DNA of 64,000 nt. It comes from Candidatus Omnitrophota bacterium (GTDB lineage Bacteria; Hinthialibacterota; Hinthialibacteria; Hinthialibacterales; Hinthialibacteraceae). Shown piece by piece: positions 54,017 to 62,461 of this stretch; within the stretch, counting starts at the first letter, position 1; each line of letters opens with the position of its first letter. The stretch is taken from NCBI GenBank assembly GCA_003598175.1, contig QZKN01000181.1:1-64000 (forward strand), given 5' to 3'. The notes below the pieces were generated by a model. It did not search any database. It saw only the letters and a program-made list of their open reading frames with translations, and was not told the DNA's origin. The translations under genes were made by a program, and so were the position numbers.

Positions 54017-55804
54017 ATGCACATGCAATTAAATGGAATGGACTGGAGCATTATCGTACTGTATTTCATCGTAGTCCTGACGATTGGATTGATTTATGCG
54101 CGCCGGGCGGGGAAGAGCATCGACGAATACTTCGCTTCCGGCCGTTCGTTGCCGTGGTGGATCGTAGGAACCTCGATGGTGGCGACGACGTTCTCCACCG
54201 ACACCCCCAATCTTGTCACCGACATCGTCCGCACCGGCGGCGTGAGTGGAAACTGGGTATGGTGGGCGTTCCTTCTCACCGGGATGTTTACGGTGTTTCT
54301 CTACGCCAAACTGTGGCGGCGTTCCGGCGCACTCACCGATATCGGATTTTACGAATTGCGGTATTCCGGCAAAGAGGCGGCCTTTCTTCGCGGCTTTCGC
54401 TCGCTGTATTTGGGCGTTTTTTTCAACGTGATCGTCATGGCGTCGGTCACGTTGGCGGCGATTAAAATCGGCCATATTCTGTTGGGTGTGGATAAATACG
54501 TCACCGTCATGACCTGCGGTTTGATCACCGTGATTTATTCCTGCACCTCCGGTTTGTGGGGAGTGGTGGTCACCGATTTGTTGCTGTTTATCATTGCAAT
54601 GGTCGGTTCGATCGGCGCCGCTTATTTTTCGTTGTCTCTGCCGCAAGTCGGTGGGCTCTCCGGCCTGTTGAGCCATCCCGAGTTACAGGGGAAATTGAGT
54701 ATCCTGCCCGATTTTTCCAATATGAGCAACGCCATGTACGTCTTTATCGTGCCCTTCGCGGTGCAATGGTGGAGCGTATGGTATCCGGGCGCGGAGCCGG
54801 GCGGCGGCGGGTATATTGCCCAGCGAATGCTCTCGTCGAAAGACGAAAAAAATTCGCTCTTGGCAACTCTTTGGTTCAATGTCGCCCATTATGCCATTCG
54901 GCCTTGGCCATGGATTATTGTCGCTCTCTGTTCGATGGTTGTTTATCCCGAACTGGCTGATCTGAAACAAAAATTCCCGAACGTCGACGATGCGCTCATT
55001 AAAAACGACATGGGCTATCCTGCCATGTTGGTTTTTCTCCCGCATGGGTTTTTGGGATTGGTGATTGCCTCGCTGGCCGCGGCGTATATGTCCACGATCA
55101 GCACCCATTTGAATTGGGGCGCGTCATACGTCATCGACGATTTTTATAAACGATTCCTGAATAAAAACGCAACGGATCATCATTACGTCACCGCGGCGCG
55201 GGTCGTAACATTTTCCTTGATGGTTCTGGCCTGCCTGTTGTCGTTGTGGTTGGAAAATGCGCTGCAGGCCTTCAACATCCTCCTGCAAATCGGCGCCGGG
55301 ACCGGTTTGATCTTTCTCCTGCGCTGGTTCTGGTGGCGGATCAACGCCTGGAGCGAAATTTCCGCCATGATCATTTCGTTTTGCGTCGCGCTTTATTTTG
55401 AATTCTTGCACGTGAAATTTTTCGGATTCGAGCCGTTTGGTCAGCTCGAATCGTGGAAACCGCTGGTGATCGGCGTCTTCATCACGACCGTCACGTGGCT
55501 GCTCGTTACCTTCCTGACCGCGCCCACGGATCGCAAGGTATTGCAGCGATTTTACGATAAAATTCAACCAATGGGCAAAGGCTGGGCGAAAGTAGTCCAA
55601 ACGGGTGATGAAGTCGGAAAAGAAAACCTCTCCGCTTCTTTTCTCTGCATCTTTCTCGGCTGCCTGGCCGTGTACAGCGCCTTGTTCAGCACCGGATTTT
55701 TCCTGTACGGAAATATGCTGCCGGCAATCGTTTTGGCCATAACCTGCATCGTCTCCACCACCGCCATTGTCAAACTTCTCCCCCAAATTCAATGGCGAGG
55801 ATAA
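54017..55804 (+). CDS. Sodium:solute symporter (SSS family)
   Basis: 595 residues with about 13-14 TM helices. The SSS signature is seen in SIDEYFASGRSLPWWIVGTSMVATTFSTDTP (helix 1 to 2, sodium site) and further in GFLGLVIASLAAAYMSTISTHLNWGASYV. The start is ATG 54017 or 54023, with GGGAG just before. Family role: uptake of a sugar or other small solute driven by sodium. It is followed after 31 bases by an FGGY kinase, so the solute is likely a sugar or polyol. Confidence 0.93.
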   Translation: MHMQLNGMDWSIIVLYFIVVLTIGLIYARRAGKSIDEYFASGRSLPWWIVGTSMVATTFSTDTPNLVTDIVRTGGVSGNWVWWAFLLTGMFTVFLYAKLWRRSGALTDIGFYELRYSGKEAAFLRGFRSLYLGVFFNVIVMASVTLAAIKIGHILLGVDKYVTVMTCGLITVIYSCTSGLWGVVVTDLLLFIIAMVGSIGAAYFSLSLPQVGGLSGLLSHPELQGKLSILPDFSNMSNAMYVFIVPFAVQWWSVWYPGAEPGGGGYIAQRMLSSKDEKNSLLATLWFNVAHYAIRPWPWIIVALCSMVVYPELADLKQKFPNVDDALIKNDMGYPAMLVFLPHGFLGLVIASLAAAYMSTISTHLNWGASYVIDDFYKRFLNKNATDHHYVTAARVVTFSLMVLACLLSLWLENALQAFNILLQIGAGTGLIFLLRWFWWRINAWSEISAMIISFCVALYFEFLHVKFFGFEPFGQLESWKPLVIGVFITTVTWLLVTFLTAPTDRKVLQRFYDKIQPMGKGWAKVVQTGDEVGKENLSASFLCIFLGCLAVYSALFSTGFFLYGNMLPAIVLAITCIVSTTAIVKLLPQIQWRG

Positions 55805-55835
55805 AATAAGAGAAATTTTCTCGGAGGTTTCCATC

Positions 55836-57344
55836 ATGAGTTTGTTAGGCATCGACGTCGGCACCACCGGCTGCAAAGCCGTGGCTTTTAATAAAGAAGG
55901 CAAAATTCTATCGTCCGATTACCGCGAGTATCCTCTTCACAGCCCGCAGCCCGGCTGGGCCGAGCTCGACGGCAATCGCGTATGGAACGATATCAAGGCG
56001 TGTCTCGGAAAAGTGGCGGCGGAAACGAAAAACGATCCCATCACCGCTCTCGCCGTCTCCTGCCAGGGCGAGGCGGTTTCCCCCCTCGACGAAAACGGCG
56101 AAATCCTGCACAACGCCCTCGTCAGTTTCGACAACCGCACCGAATCCTACGTCCCGCAATGGGAGGAACGCTTCGGCCGCAAAAAAGTATTCGAAGTGAC
56201 CGGCCAGCCGCTGGCGGCGCTCTTTACCGCACAAAAATTGCAGTGGATCAGGGACAACCGACCGCAGGTTTTACAAAAAGCAAAAGCGATTTTGGGCTTC
56301 GAAGATCTGGTGATGTTCCGTTTGGGAATGCCGCCCACCACCGATTACACCCTCGCTGCGCGCACATTGCTTTTTGACGTGCGTAAAGCGGATTGGTGCG
56401 ACGAGTTTCTGGAATTCGTCGGCATCGATCGCGCCGTGATGCCCGTACCCAAACCTTCGGGAACGGTGGTTGGAACGATTCCCGACAAAATCGCGGACGA
56501 AATCGGCCTGCCCCGTGGCGTGCAGGTCGTGACCGGCGGACATGACCAGCCCTGCCAGACCCTCGGCGCGGGCGTCACCGAAGCCAACGAAGCGTCCTAT
56601 GGCATCGGCACCGTCGAGTGCATCGCTCCCGCCTTTGAAGAACTCCTGCTCAACGACGTGATGCTGTCGAACAATATTTGCTGCTATCATCACACCTGCC
56701 CCGGCTTTTACATCGCGCTGACCTATAATTTAACCGGCGGCAGCCTCTTTCGCTGGTATCGCGATAACTTCGCGCAGGACGAAAACCGCCGCGCGCGGGA
56801 AACCGGCCGCGATGTGTACGATATTCTGACCAGCGAAGCGGCGCAGCAGCCGACCAAGCTGCTCGTCCTGCCCCACTTCACCACCACCGGCGTTCCCCAT
56901 TTCGACACCCATTCGCGCGGCGCGATTCTCGGGCTCACGTTGGGAACCACCAAAGCGGAAGTCACGCGGGCATTATTGGAAGGATTGACATACGAAATGC
57001 GCATGTGTATTGATTTGCTTTATAAAGCCGGCGGCCGAGTGAACAATCTGCGCGCGACCGGCGGCGGCGCGAAATCTCCCTACTGGCTGCAAATCAAAGC
57101 CGATATCATGGGCCTTCCCATCTCCGTTCCCGCCGTTTCCGAAGCCGGCTGCCTCGGCTGCGCCATCCTCGCCGGCTCCGCCACCGGCGTATATGCCTCC
57201 ATCCGCGAAGCCGCCCGCCAACTGGCCCGGATTGAACGCACGTATGAACCACAACCCGAAAATCATAAAATCTACAATGACCGCTTCGTGTTGTATAAAG
57301 AAATCTATCCCAAACTGAACGATCTGTTTCACCGAATGCCCTGA
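55836..57344 (+). CDS. FGGY-family carbohydrate kinase (xylulokinase-like)
   Basis: 502 residues from the ATG preceded by GGAGG at 8 bases. Nucleotide-binding MSLLGIDVGTTGCKAVAF at the N terminus, the catalytic-Asp segment GGHDQPCQTLGAGV at ~235, and GGGAKSPYWLQIKADIMGLPI near the C terminus. Family role: ATP-dependent phosphorylation of a sugar or polyol in the cytoplasm. It shares a transcript with the symporter. Exact substrate unclear. Confidence 0.92.
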   Translation: MSLLGIDVGTTGCKAVAFNKEGKILSSDYREYPLHSPQPGWAELDGNRVWNDIKACLGKVAAETKNDPITALAVSCQGEAVSPLDENGEILHNALVSFDNRTESYVPQWEERFGRKKVFEVTGQPLAALFTAQKLQWIRDNRPQVLQKAKAILGFEDLVMFRLGMPPTTDYTLAARTLLFDVRKADWCDEFLEFVGIDRAVMPVPKPSGTVVGTIPDKIADEIGLPRGVQVVTGGHDQPCQTLGAGVTEANEASYGIGTVECIAPAFEELLLNDVMLSNNICCYHHTCPGFYIALTYNLTGGSLFRWYRDNFAQDENRRARETGRDVYDILTSEAAQQPTKLLVLPHFTTTGVPHFDTHSRGAILGLTLGTTKAEVTRALLEGLTYEMRMCIDLLYKAGGRVNNLRATGGGAKSPYWLQIKADIMGLPISVPAVSEAGCLGCAILAGSATGVYASIREAARQLARIERTYEPQPENHKIYNDRFVLYKEIYPKLNDLFHRMP

Positions 57345-57365
57345 TTGGTTTTTATTTCCTTACAA

Positions 57366-57475
57366 AATGTCCCCTCATCGTCAACGGGGAGGAACCTATT
57401 TCCACCCGTTGACGGGGGGATTAAGGGGGGAGTGAAGCGCACATTTACATTCTTCGTTGTGACCAATTGGTCATG
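57366..57475. repeat. CCGTCAACGGGG inverted-repeat element, copy 3
   Basis: CGTCAACGGGG (57379-57389) and CCCGTTGACGG (57405-57415), followed by GGGGGGATTAAGGGGGGAG and the tail TTCGTTGTGACCAATTGGTC, closely matching the copy at 44136 (its tail differs in the last bases). It ends just before the ribosome site of the YgiT-like gene. Confidence 0.7.
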
Positions 57476-57501
57476 TGGGGAAATAAGTTAACGGAGGACG
57501 C

Positions 57502-57723
57502 ATGATTTGTGAGTTTTGTGGCGGTAATACCTTTAAAAAGAAAGTTAAAAAACAGCATTGGCTTCGTGGAGAACTTTATATCGTGGAAAATGTCGAGGCC
57601 GAAGTTTGCGCGGAATGTGGAGAACGCTACTTTCATGCATCAATTCTTGACGAACTGGATGGCTATCTTTCAGCCGAACATGACGTCAAAGAAAAGATTC
57701 AAGTGGAGATTGTGAATTTGTAA
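57502..57723 (+). CDS. YgiT-type zinc-finger protein (MqsA-like antitoxin half)
   Basis: 73 residues; GGAGG lies 5 bases before the ATG. Two CxxC pairs, CEFCGG at ~3-6 and CAECGE at ~37-40, form the YgiT zinc ribbon. Residues ~50-73 are acidic and helical. The C-terminal HTH of full MqsA is missing, which is usual for the stand-alone YgiT family. No companion toxin (MqsR or DUF4258-type) is adjacent; the upstream sequence is a palindromic repeat. It may be an orphan antitoxin or a regulator. Confidence 0.75.
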   Translation: MICEFCGGNTFKKKVKKQHWLRGELYIVENVEAEVCAECGERYFHASILDELDGYLSAEHDVKEKIQVEIVNL

Positions 57724-57735
57724 CGTGGAAAACCG

Positions 57736-59193
57736 TTATGACAGTTTCCTTTTTAATGTTTGTAGCGCATTCAAAGCCCGATGACGCGCGAAACTGTGAT
57801 CCACAATCGGAAAAGGGTAATCCTTCCCCAAATTAATTCCCGCGTGCGTCAATACGTCAGCGGAAGCAGTCCAAGGCTCGTGAATCCATTTGTTCGGCAG
57901 CTCGGAAAGTTCCGGAATCCAGCGACGAATATACGATCCATTCGCATCGAATTTCCTGCTTTGTAAAACCGGATTGAAAATACGAAAGAAAGGTGCGGCG
58001 TCCGCGCCACAGCCTGCCGACCATTGCCATCCCATCGTGTTGTTGGCCAAATCCGCATCCACCAGTGTGTCCCAAAACCAGGCGGCGCCTTCCTGCCACG
58101 GGATTAACAAATCTTTGACTAAAAAAGAGGCGACGATCATGCGTACGCGATTGTGCATCCATCCCGTATGCCACAATTCCCTCATTCCCGCATCGACGAT
58201 GGGGTAGCCGGTCAATCCTTTTTGCCATGCCCGTAGGTTTTGGGTTTCATTTTTCCACGGAAACCGCTCGAAATCGGTGCGCAGTGGTTTGTCGGGAGTA
58301 TGGGGAAAATGAAAGAGAAGATGATGGGCAAATTCCCGCCAACCGATTTCGCGTAAATACGCCCATATCTCGTTTGAACGCTGCGCCGCTGAATGCAAAC
58401 GCTCGGATTCTCGCAATGCATACCAGATTTGCCGCGGGCTGATTTCCCCTGCATGAAGATGCGGGGACAAACGCGAAGTTCCGATGACCGCGGGGAAATC
58501 ACGATCTTTCGAATAAGCATCGATGGCGGAGGATATAAACCGTTGTAGATGTGTTTGTGCTCCTTTTTCTCCTGGTTGCCAGGTCTCCCGAATCCCATCC
58601 GTCCAATCCACTTTTGGCAACAGTCTCAATTCATGAACATCCAATGAATGCGGCCATTGTAATGGGGGAGGCAGGATTTTTGGAACGGGCAACGGCTTGG
58701 ACGGTTCGGGAAACAATTTGCAGGCTTCCCAAAAGCGAGTGAACACTTGAAAAGGAGTTCCCGATTTGGTTTTGACCTCCCACGGCTCGTAAAGTAAGGA
58801 GCCATTAAAGGTTTTGACTTCGATTCCGGTTTCGCGCAGAGCCGTTTTTATGGCTGTATCGTGTTGGATAGAGTCCGGCTCATATCGTCGGTTCCAATAA
58901 ACGGAGTCGGCGTTGGTTTCCTCGATCAGTTGTTTCAGGACGGACAGCGCCTGGCCGCGACGTATGATCAGTTGTGATTTTTTTGCGGCAAGTTCCTTTT
59001 GCATTTGGATGAGGGAGTGATGAAGCCAAACGCGGCTTGCCGCGCCGGGATTCCAAACTCCCTTTTTTTCCACTTCCCAAATAAAGACGGGAATAATGGA
59101 TTTCCCGCGTTCGATGGCGTGATGGAGGGGAGGATGATCCTCTAACCGCATATCCTGACGGAACCAAACGAGCGTTGTATGATGATTATCCAT
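57736..59193 (-). CDS. phr: Deoxyribodipyrimidine photolyase
   Basis: 485 residues from [19 protein letters not shown] (AGGAAAG upstream); the 38 extra codons in frame cover a small hairpin repeat. Antenna domain ~7-160. The FAD domain has [24 protein letters not shown] and [25 protein letters not shown], the class I CPD-photolyase motifs. Role: light-dependent repair of pyrimidine dimers, so the organism or its relatives meet light. It is convergent with YgiT, 12 bases apart. Confidence 0.95.
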   Translation of the reverse strand: MDNHHTTLVWFRQDMRLEDHPPLHHAIERGKSIIPVFIWEVEKKGVWNPGAASRVWLHHSLIQMQKELAAKKSQLIIRRGQALSVLKQLIEETNADSVYWNRRYEPDSIQHDTAIKTALRETGIEVKTFNGSLLYEPWEVKTKSGTPFQVFTRFWEACKLFPEPSKPLPVPKILPPPLQWPHSLDVHELRLLPKVDWTDGIRETWQPGEKGAQTHLQRFISSAIDAYSKDRDFPAVIGTSRLSPHLHAGEISPRQIWYALRESERLHSAAQRSNEIWAYLREIGWREFAHHLLFHFPHTPDKPLRTDFERFPWKNETQNLRAWQKGLTGYPIVDAGMRELWHTGWMHNRVRMIVASFLVKDLLIPWQEGAAWFWDTLVDADLANNTMGWQWSAGCGADAAPFFRIFNPVLQSRKFDANGSYIRRWIPELSELPNKWIHEPWTASADVLTHAGINLGKDYPFPIVDHSFARHRALNALQTLKRKLS

Positions 59194-59286
59194 TGCTTTC
59201 CTGTTGTTCGTTTTCCGGAAGTGTACTTTTTGTTTGGAGAAACAACAGGGAATACAGAAATTGGACGGAAATCCATCATTCGAAAT

Positions 59287-59303
59287 GCAAGCGGGATGCT
59301 TGC
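59287..59303. repeat. Small hairpin GCAAGC-GGGAT-GCTTGC
   Basis: A perfect 6-base stem with a 5-base loop, between photolyase and csaA, resembling one arm of the family A repeats. Confidence 0.5.
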
Positions 59304-59337
59304 TCAACCTTTATTTTTTAATGTGGAGACGGTTTTT

Positions 59338-59673
59338 ATGAGCACGATCAGTTGGAACGATTTTGAACAAGTGGAAATACGCGTGGGCACAATAGTCAAA
59401 GTCGAGGAATTTTCCAAGGCGCGAAAGCCTGCCTATAAAATTTGGGTGGATTTCGGTGAAATCGGTGTAAAACAATCGAGCGCGCAGATAACGAAATTAT
59501 ATACAAAAGAGGAATTGTTTGATCGGCAGGTGATTTGCGTCGTCAACTTCCCGCCGAAAAAGGTTGCCGATTTTGTTTCGGAGATATTAATCACCGGTTT
59601 TGTGTTGGAAAATGAGGAAGTTGTGTTGGCGCAGCCGGAACGTCGGGTTCCGAATGGGCTGCGATTGGCTTGA
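59338..59673 (+). CDS. csaA: CsaA-type tRNA-binding/chaperone protein
   Basis: 111 residues from [20 protein letters not shown] (GGAG 9 bases upstream). OB-fold tRNA-binding domain: [32 protein letters not shown] and [24 protein letters not shown]. The length equals the family norm. Family knowledge: small secretion-linked chaperone with tRNA-binding fold. The longer open frame covers the promoter side of photolyase and is not credible. Confidence 0.9.
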   Translation: MSTISWNDFEQVEIRVGTIVKVEEFSKARKPAYKIWVDFGEIGVKQSSAQITKLYTKEELFDRQVICVVNFPPKKVADFVSEILITGFVLENEEVVLAQPERRVPNGLRLA

Positions 59674-59681
59674 GCGGAATT

Positions 59682-59739
59682 GTAACGCCGGCATCCTGCC
59701 GGCTTTACCTAACAAACACCGCCGAGACGGCGGCGTTAC
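59682..59739. repeat. Cloverleaf-like palindromic repeat, family D
   Basis: GTAACGCCG (59682-59690) and CGGCGTTAC (59731-59739) are perfect outer arms. Inside are GCCGG-CATCCTG-CCGGC and CCGCC-GAGAC-GGCGG hairpins. The same three-arm plan as family A, different sequence. Confidence 0.75.
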
Positions 59740-59780
59740 CTTCTCATCCTTCGTTATGCTCTTTTGATCATGTCGGTTTT

Positions 59781-59823
59781 AAGAAAAACAGTCTTTCCCC
59801 AACCCTCGAGGAAAGACCGTTTT
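59781..59823 (-). terminator. Rho-independent terminator of the exported-protein gene
   Basis: Read leftwards: AAAACGGTCTTTCC, an 11-base loop, GGAAAGACTGTTTT and then a T-rich tail (TTTTTC). The 14-base stem has one mismatch. It lies 24 bases after the stop of the gene at 59847-60380, in the right orientation. Confidence 0.75.
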
Positions 59824-59846
59824 GATCGAATGTGGATTGTCGGCAA

Positions 59847-60380
59847 TTATTCCGACTCTGATGCAACCTTCAAATTCTTGATCTCGTCGGGCAATTCCAC
59901 GAATTGATCCACCAATCCCAGGCTTTGAATGACGTGGCCGGCGAGTTGTATGAGTCCGCGCGGCAGGCATACATCCACTTCATGGCCCTGTTCTTGCCCT
60001 TCCTTGACATGGACTTTGAAGAAATCCAGATCTTCCACATTTTCGGGTTTGGCTTCTTCGATCCAGATTCGTACGTTGTCCCGACCCGACACCCGAACCA
60101 GATCCTTGCCTTCCATTTTTTTCAGTTCGGCGAGAATCTGTTCCGGTTTCAACTTCAGTTCCTTGCACAATTCCTTGATTTCTTTCGGCATCACGTTGTA
60201 CAACGTGTCCAGCAGTGTGAGCGGCGCGGTGACTTGCACGTGTTCTCCATGTTCGGTTTTGACTTCCACCCGCAGAAAACTGTTCTCTGCGACGGGCTCC
60301 GCCGACACATCGTACATTACGATACAAATCAGAAACGCCAATAGTCCCAATAATACTCCTGCCTTTGTGATTTTCATCAT
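59847..60380 (-). CDS. Exported protein of unknown function
   Basis: 177 residues from Met 60380 (GGAGG 8 bases upstream). A signal peptide (~9-26, LLGLLAFLICIVMYDVSA) ends near AEPVA. The mature part is acidic and helical, with VTAPLTLLDTLYNVMPKEIKELCKEL and paired strands (RVSGRDNVRIWIEEAKP, VHVKEGQEQGHEVDVCLPRG). The repeated pattern of basic strand then acidic helix suggests two related halves. No family recognised. It has its own terminator, so it is a single-gene unit. Confidence 0.7.
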   Translation of the reverse strand: MMKITKAGVLLGLLAFLICIVMYDVSAEPVAENSFLRVEVKTEHGEHVQVTAPLTLLDTLYNVMPKEIKELCKELKLKPEQILAELKKMEGKDLVRVSGRDNVRIWIEEAKPENVEDLDFFKVHVKEGQEQGHEVDVCLPRGLIQLAGHVIQSLGLVDQFVELPDEIKNLKVASESE

Positions 60381-60510
60381 CTTACGATCCTCCATCGATT
60401 TGATTGAATCCGGATTCCTGATCTTCTGTTGTTACCTATACGGAAAGCAGGGGGAAAAATTTCAAAAAAAAGCGAGAGATTATTTTGGGAGAATGAGACG
60501 GGATGCGATG

Positions 60511-61221
60511 TCAGAATTCGGATAACGTTTTTTTAAGGCTTTCAACGATTCCCTTTTGAACTTGTTTCCACTGTGAGGATTGATCGAGAACATGCTTTTG
60601 ATTGATTTCCAACTCAATGCCGACGTACTGCTTAGCGGAGAATATTTCTCGTAAATGGCTGGAAAAACCATCCGCTACGCCGAGATAAGGATAATTCCGC
60701 CGAATAGTCCAACTGGGGTACATCGTCTCCAGCACGCTTTTCCACATGTGGCAGAATTGTTTTTCGAGAGGGCGGCGGGGAGAGTAAAGGATTCCGATAT
60801 CGGCTTTTCGCGTGCTTTTGTTCAAAATGGGAGTGAAGGAATGCACGCCGATGTGCAGCGCCGGTTTTTGTGATTCAACCAGTTTGTGAATGGTGGATTC
60901 TACCTGCTGGCGTTGCGGATAATAATACGTATGCAGGATTTTAAATCGTTCGGCGGAGGAAATATCTCTCGTGATGAAGGAAAAAATATCCGGATGGGTG
61001 ATGGAGCGATTCAAATCGATCAGCAAACGACTGATGGTGGAGTGGATGAACGGGGCGTGAAATTCCTTGGCCAGTTTTTTCGCCAATTCGAGTGCGCCGG
61101 CGTCGTAACCCAGATGGCTTTGTAACTCCTCTTCATGTCCGGCGAAATAGGAGGAATAGGGCTCGGGAATTTGATTGCCGCCGTGTTCACAAGTGAAAAT
61201 GAGTTGATAACGTTCAGTCAA
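60511..61221 (-). CDS. N-formylglutamate amidohydrolase family protein
   Basis: 236 residues from a TTG at 61221, preceded by AAGGAAG. This start overlaps the GCS2 stop by 8 bases, consistent with the rest of the operon. FGase motifs: FTCEHGGNQIP, LGYDAGALELA, LLIDLNRS, and GVHSFTPI with the metal His. Family knowledge: hydrolyses N-formyl- or N-acyl-amino acids. Here it probably removes a blocking group or hydrolyses the product made by the two ligases of the operon. Substrate unknown. Confidence 0.88.
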   Translation of the reverse strand: MTERYQLIFTCEHGGNQIPEPYSSYFAGHEEELQSHLGYDAGALELAKKLAKEFHAPFIHSTISRLLIDLNRSITHPDIFSFITRDISSAERFKILHTYYYPQRQQVESTIHKLVESQKPALHIGVHSFTPILNKSTRKADIGILYSPRRPLEKQFCHMWKSVLETMYPSWTIRRNYPYLGVADGFSSHLREIFSAKQYVGIELEINQKHVLDQSSQWKQVQKGIVESLKKTLSEF

Positions 61222-62461
61222 GGTACATTCTTCCTTCTGCCAGGCATGCGCTGAGTTCATCAAGCAGGGCAAACAGTGAAGATTTATTGATTTCACCGTT
61301 TACGCGGCGGAGAATTCGGCGAGATAATGATCCATGCCGTAAAATGATTTGTAAGGGTTGGGCGAAATGACGAACTTCATTGGGCCGCAACTGCTCCATT
61401 TTCTCATAAAGATGATACCACAATTCCGCAGCGGTGCACGATTTTTTTTCGTGGTATCCGAACAGGTTTAAATAGCGATCGTCCCGTACGACCGCAGCGT
61501 CCGCGAGTTGAATGGTTTCCGCCAGAATCGGCTCCAACGATTCGGTCGGCCATGCCTGTTGATCTTTTGTTGAAGTCCATCGCTCTTCGCATAGCGCCTG
61601 CAGTGTGGAGGTAATGAGCCAGAGGATCGCCAAATCCGCCTGTGGACATTCCTGAATATCCAACACTCGAATTTCAATCGCATGACGGTCGAATCGGGCA
61701 ATGGCTCCGCGCGCGTTCAGCCATTCGTGCTGTAAAATCCCGTCCGGATCGAACGGCGCGATATCCGCATACATTCGCTGAAAAATTTCCCGCTCATAAT
61801 CGCGGAATTGAAAGACGGGTTCGGGAATAACCTTGCCGGTGATGGAAGGAATGCGACTGGAGTTGGCGCGATAATAATGCATCCGGTTGTTGTATATGCC
61901 GGTCGCGCGGGATTCCACGATGGGACTGCTTGCCGCCAGCGCGGGCATGATGGGGAGCAGTACGCGAATCGCGGCGTGAAGCCGTCCGAATTCATCCTCG
62001 CCGGCAAAGGGGAGATTCAAATGAACGCTTTGCAGATTCGACCACCCGTGGCCGCGGCAATTGAATATTTTGTTATACATCTCATAAACGATGTTGTAAT
62101 CGTGTGGCCACAAACGGGTTTCCGTGTCGGGATTCATCCACGGGTGCATGGCGGTGGGGAGAAGAAGACCGCCGAGTGGTTTCAAAATGGCGTTGATTTC
62201 ACGGACATGATTGTGGAAGATGTCGGAAAGTCCGATAAAGGATGTTGCCGGGCCGTTGGTTTTCAACTCGACAACATGCAAAACCAATTCATTGGACCAA
62301 CAGAGTTTGCCTCGTTCGATTTCTGATTCGTATGCGCCCGCCACGGCATGGATGAGCCGGTCCGCAATCGGTAGAATGGCAAACGTGTCTCGATCGACAA
62401 TCATATATTCCAATTCGACGCCGAATCCTTTGAAAAGATGCAGGGATGGCGGCGTCTCCAT
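61214..62461 (-). CDS. GCS2-type (YbdK-like) carboxylate-amine ligase
   Basis: 415 residues. Glutamate-cysteine-ligase family 2 features: GVELEYMIVD (metal Glu), ELKTNGP, HVHLN-like SVHLNLPFAGEDEF, and IEIRVLDIQECP. Family knowledge: ATP-dependent formation of an amide bond between an acidic side chain or carboxylate and an amine. It starts on the last base of the RimK-like gene's stop (TGATG). With RimK upstream and FGase downstream it forms a compact peptide or amide synthesis operon. Confidence 0.9.
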   Translation of the reverse strand: METPPSLHLFKGFGVELEYMIVDRDTFAILPIADRLIHAVAGAYESEIERGKLCWSNELVLHVVELKTNGPATSFIGLSDIFHNHVREINAILKPLGGLLLPTAMHPWMNPDTETRLWPHDYNIVYEMYNKIFNCRGHGWSNLQSVHLNLPFAGEDEFGRLHAAIRVLLPIMPALAASSPIVESRATGIYNNRMHYYRANSSRIPSITGKVIPEPVFQFRDYEREIFQRMYADIAPFDPDGILQHEWLNARGAIARFDRHAIEIRVLDIQECPQADLAILWLITSTLQALCEERWTSTKDQQAWPTESLEPILAETIQLADAAVVRDDRYLNLFGYHEKKSCTAAELWYHLYEKMEQLRPNEVRHFAQPLQIILRHGSLSRRILRRVNGEINKSSLFALLDELSACLAEGRMYLD

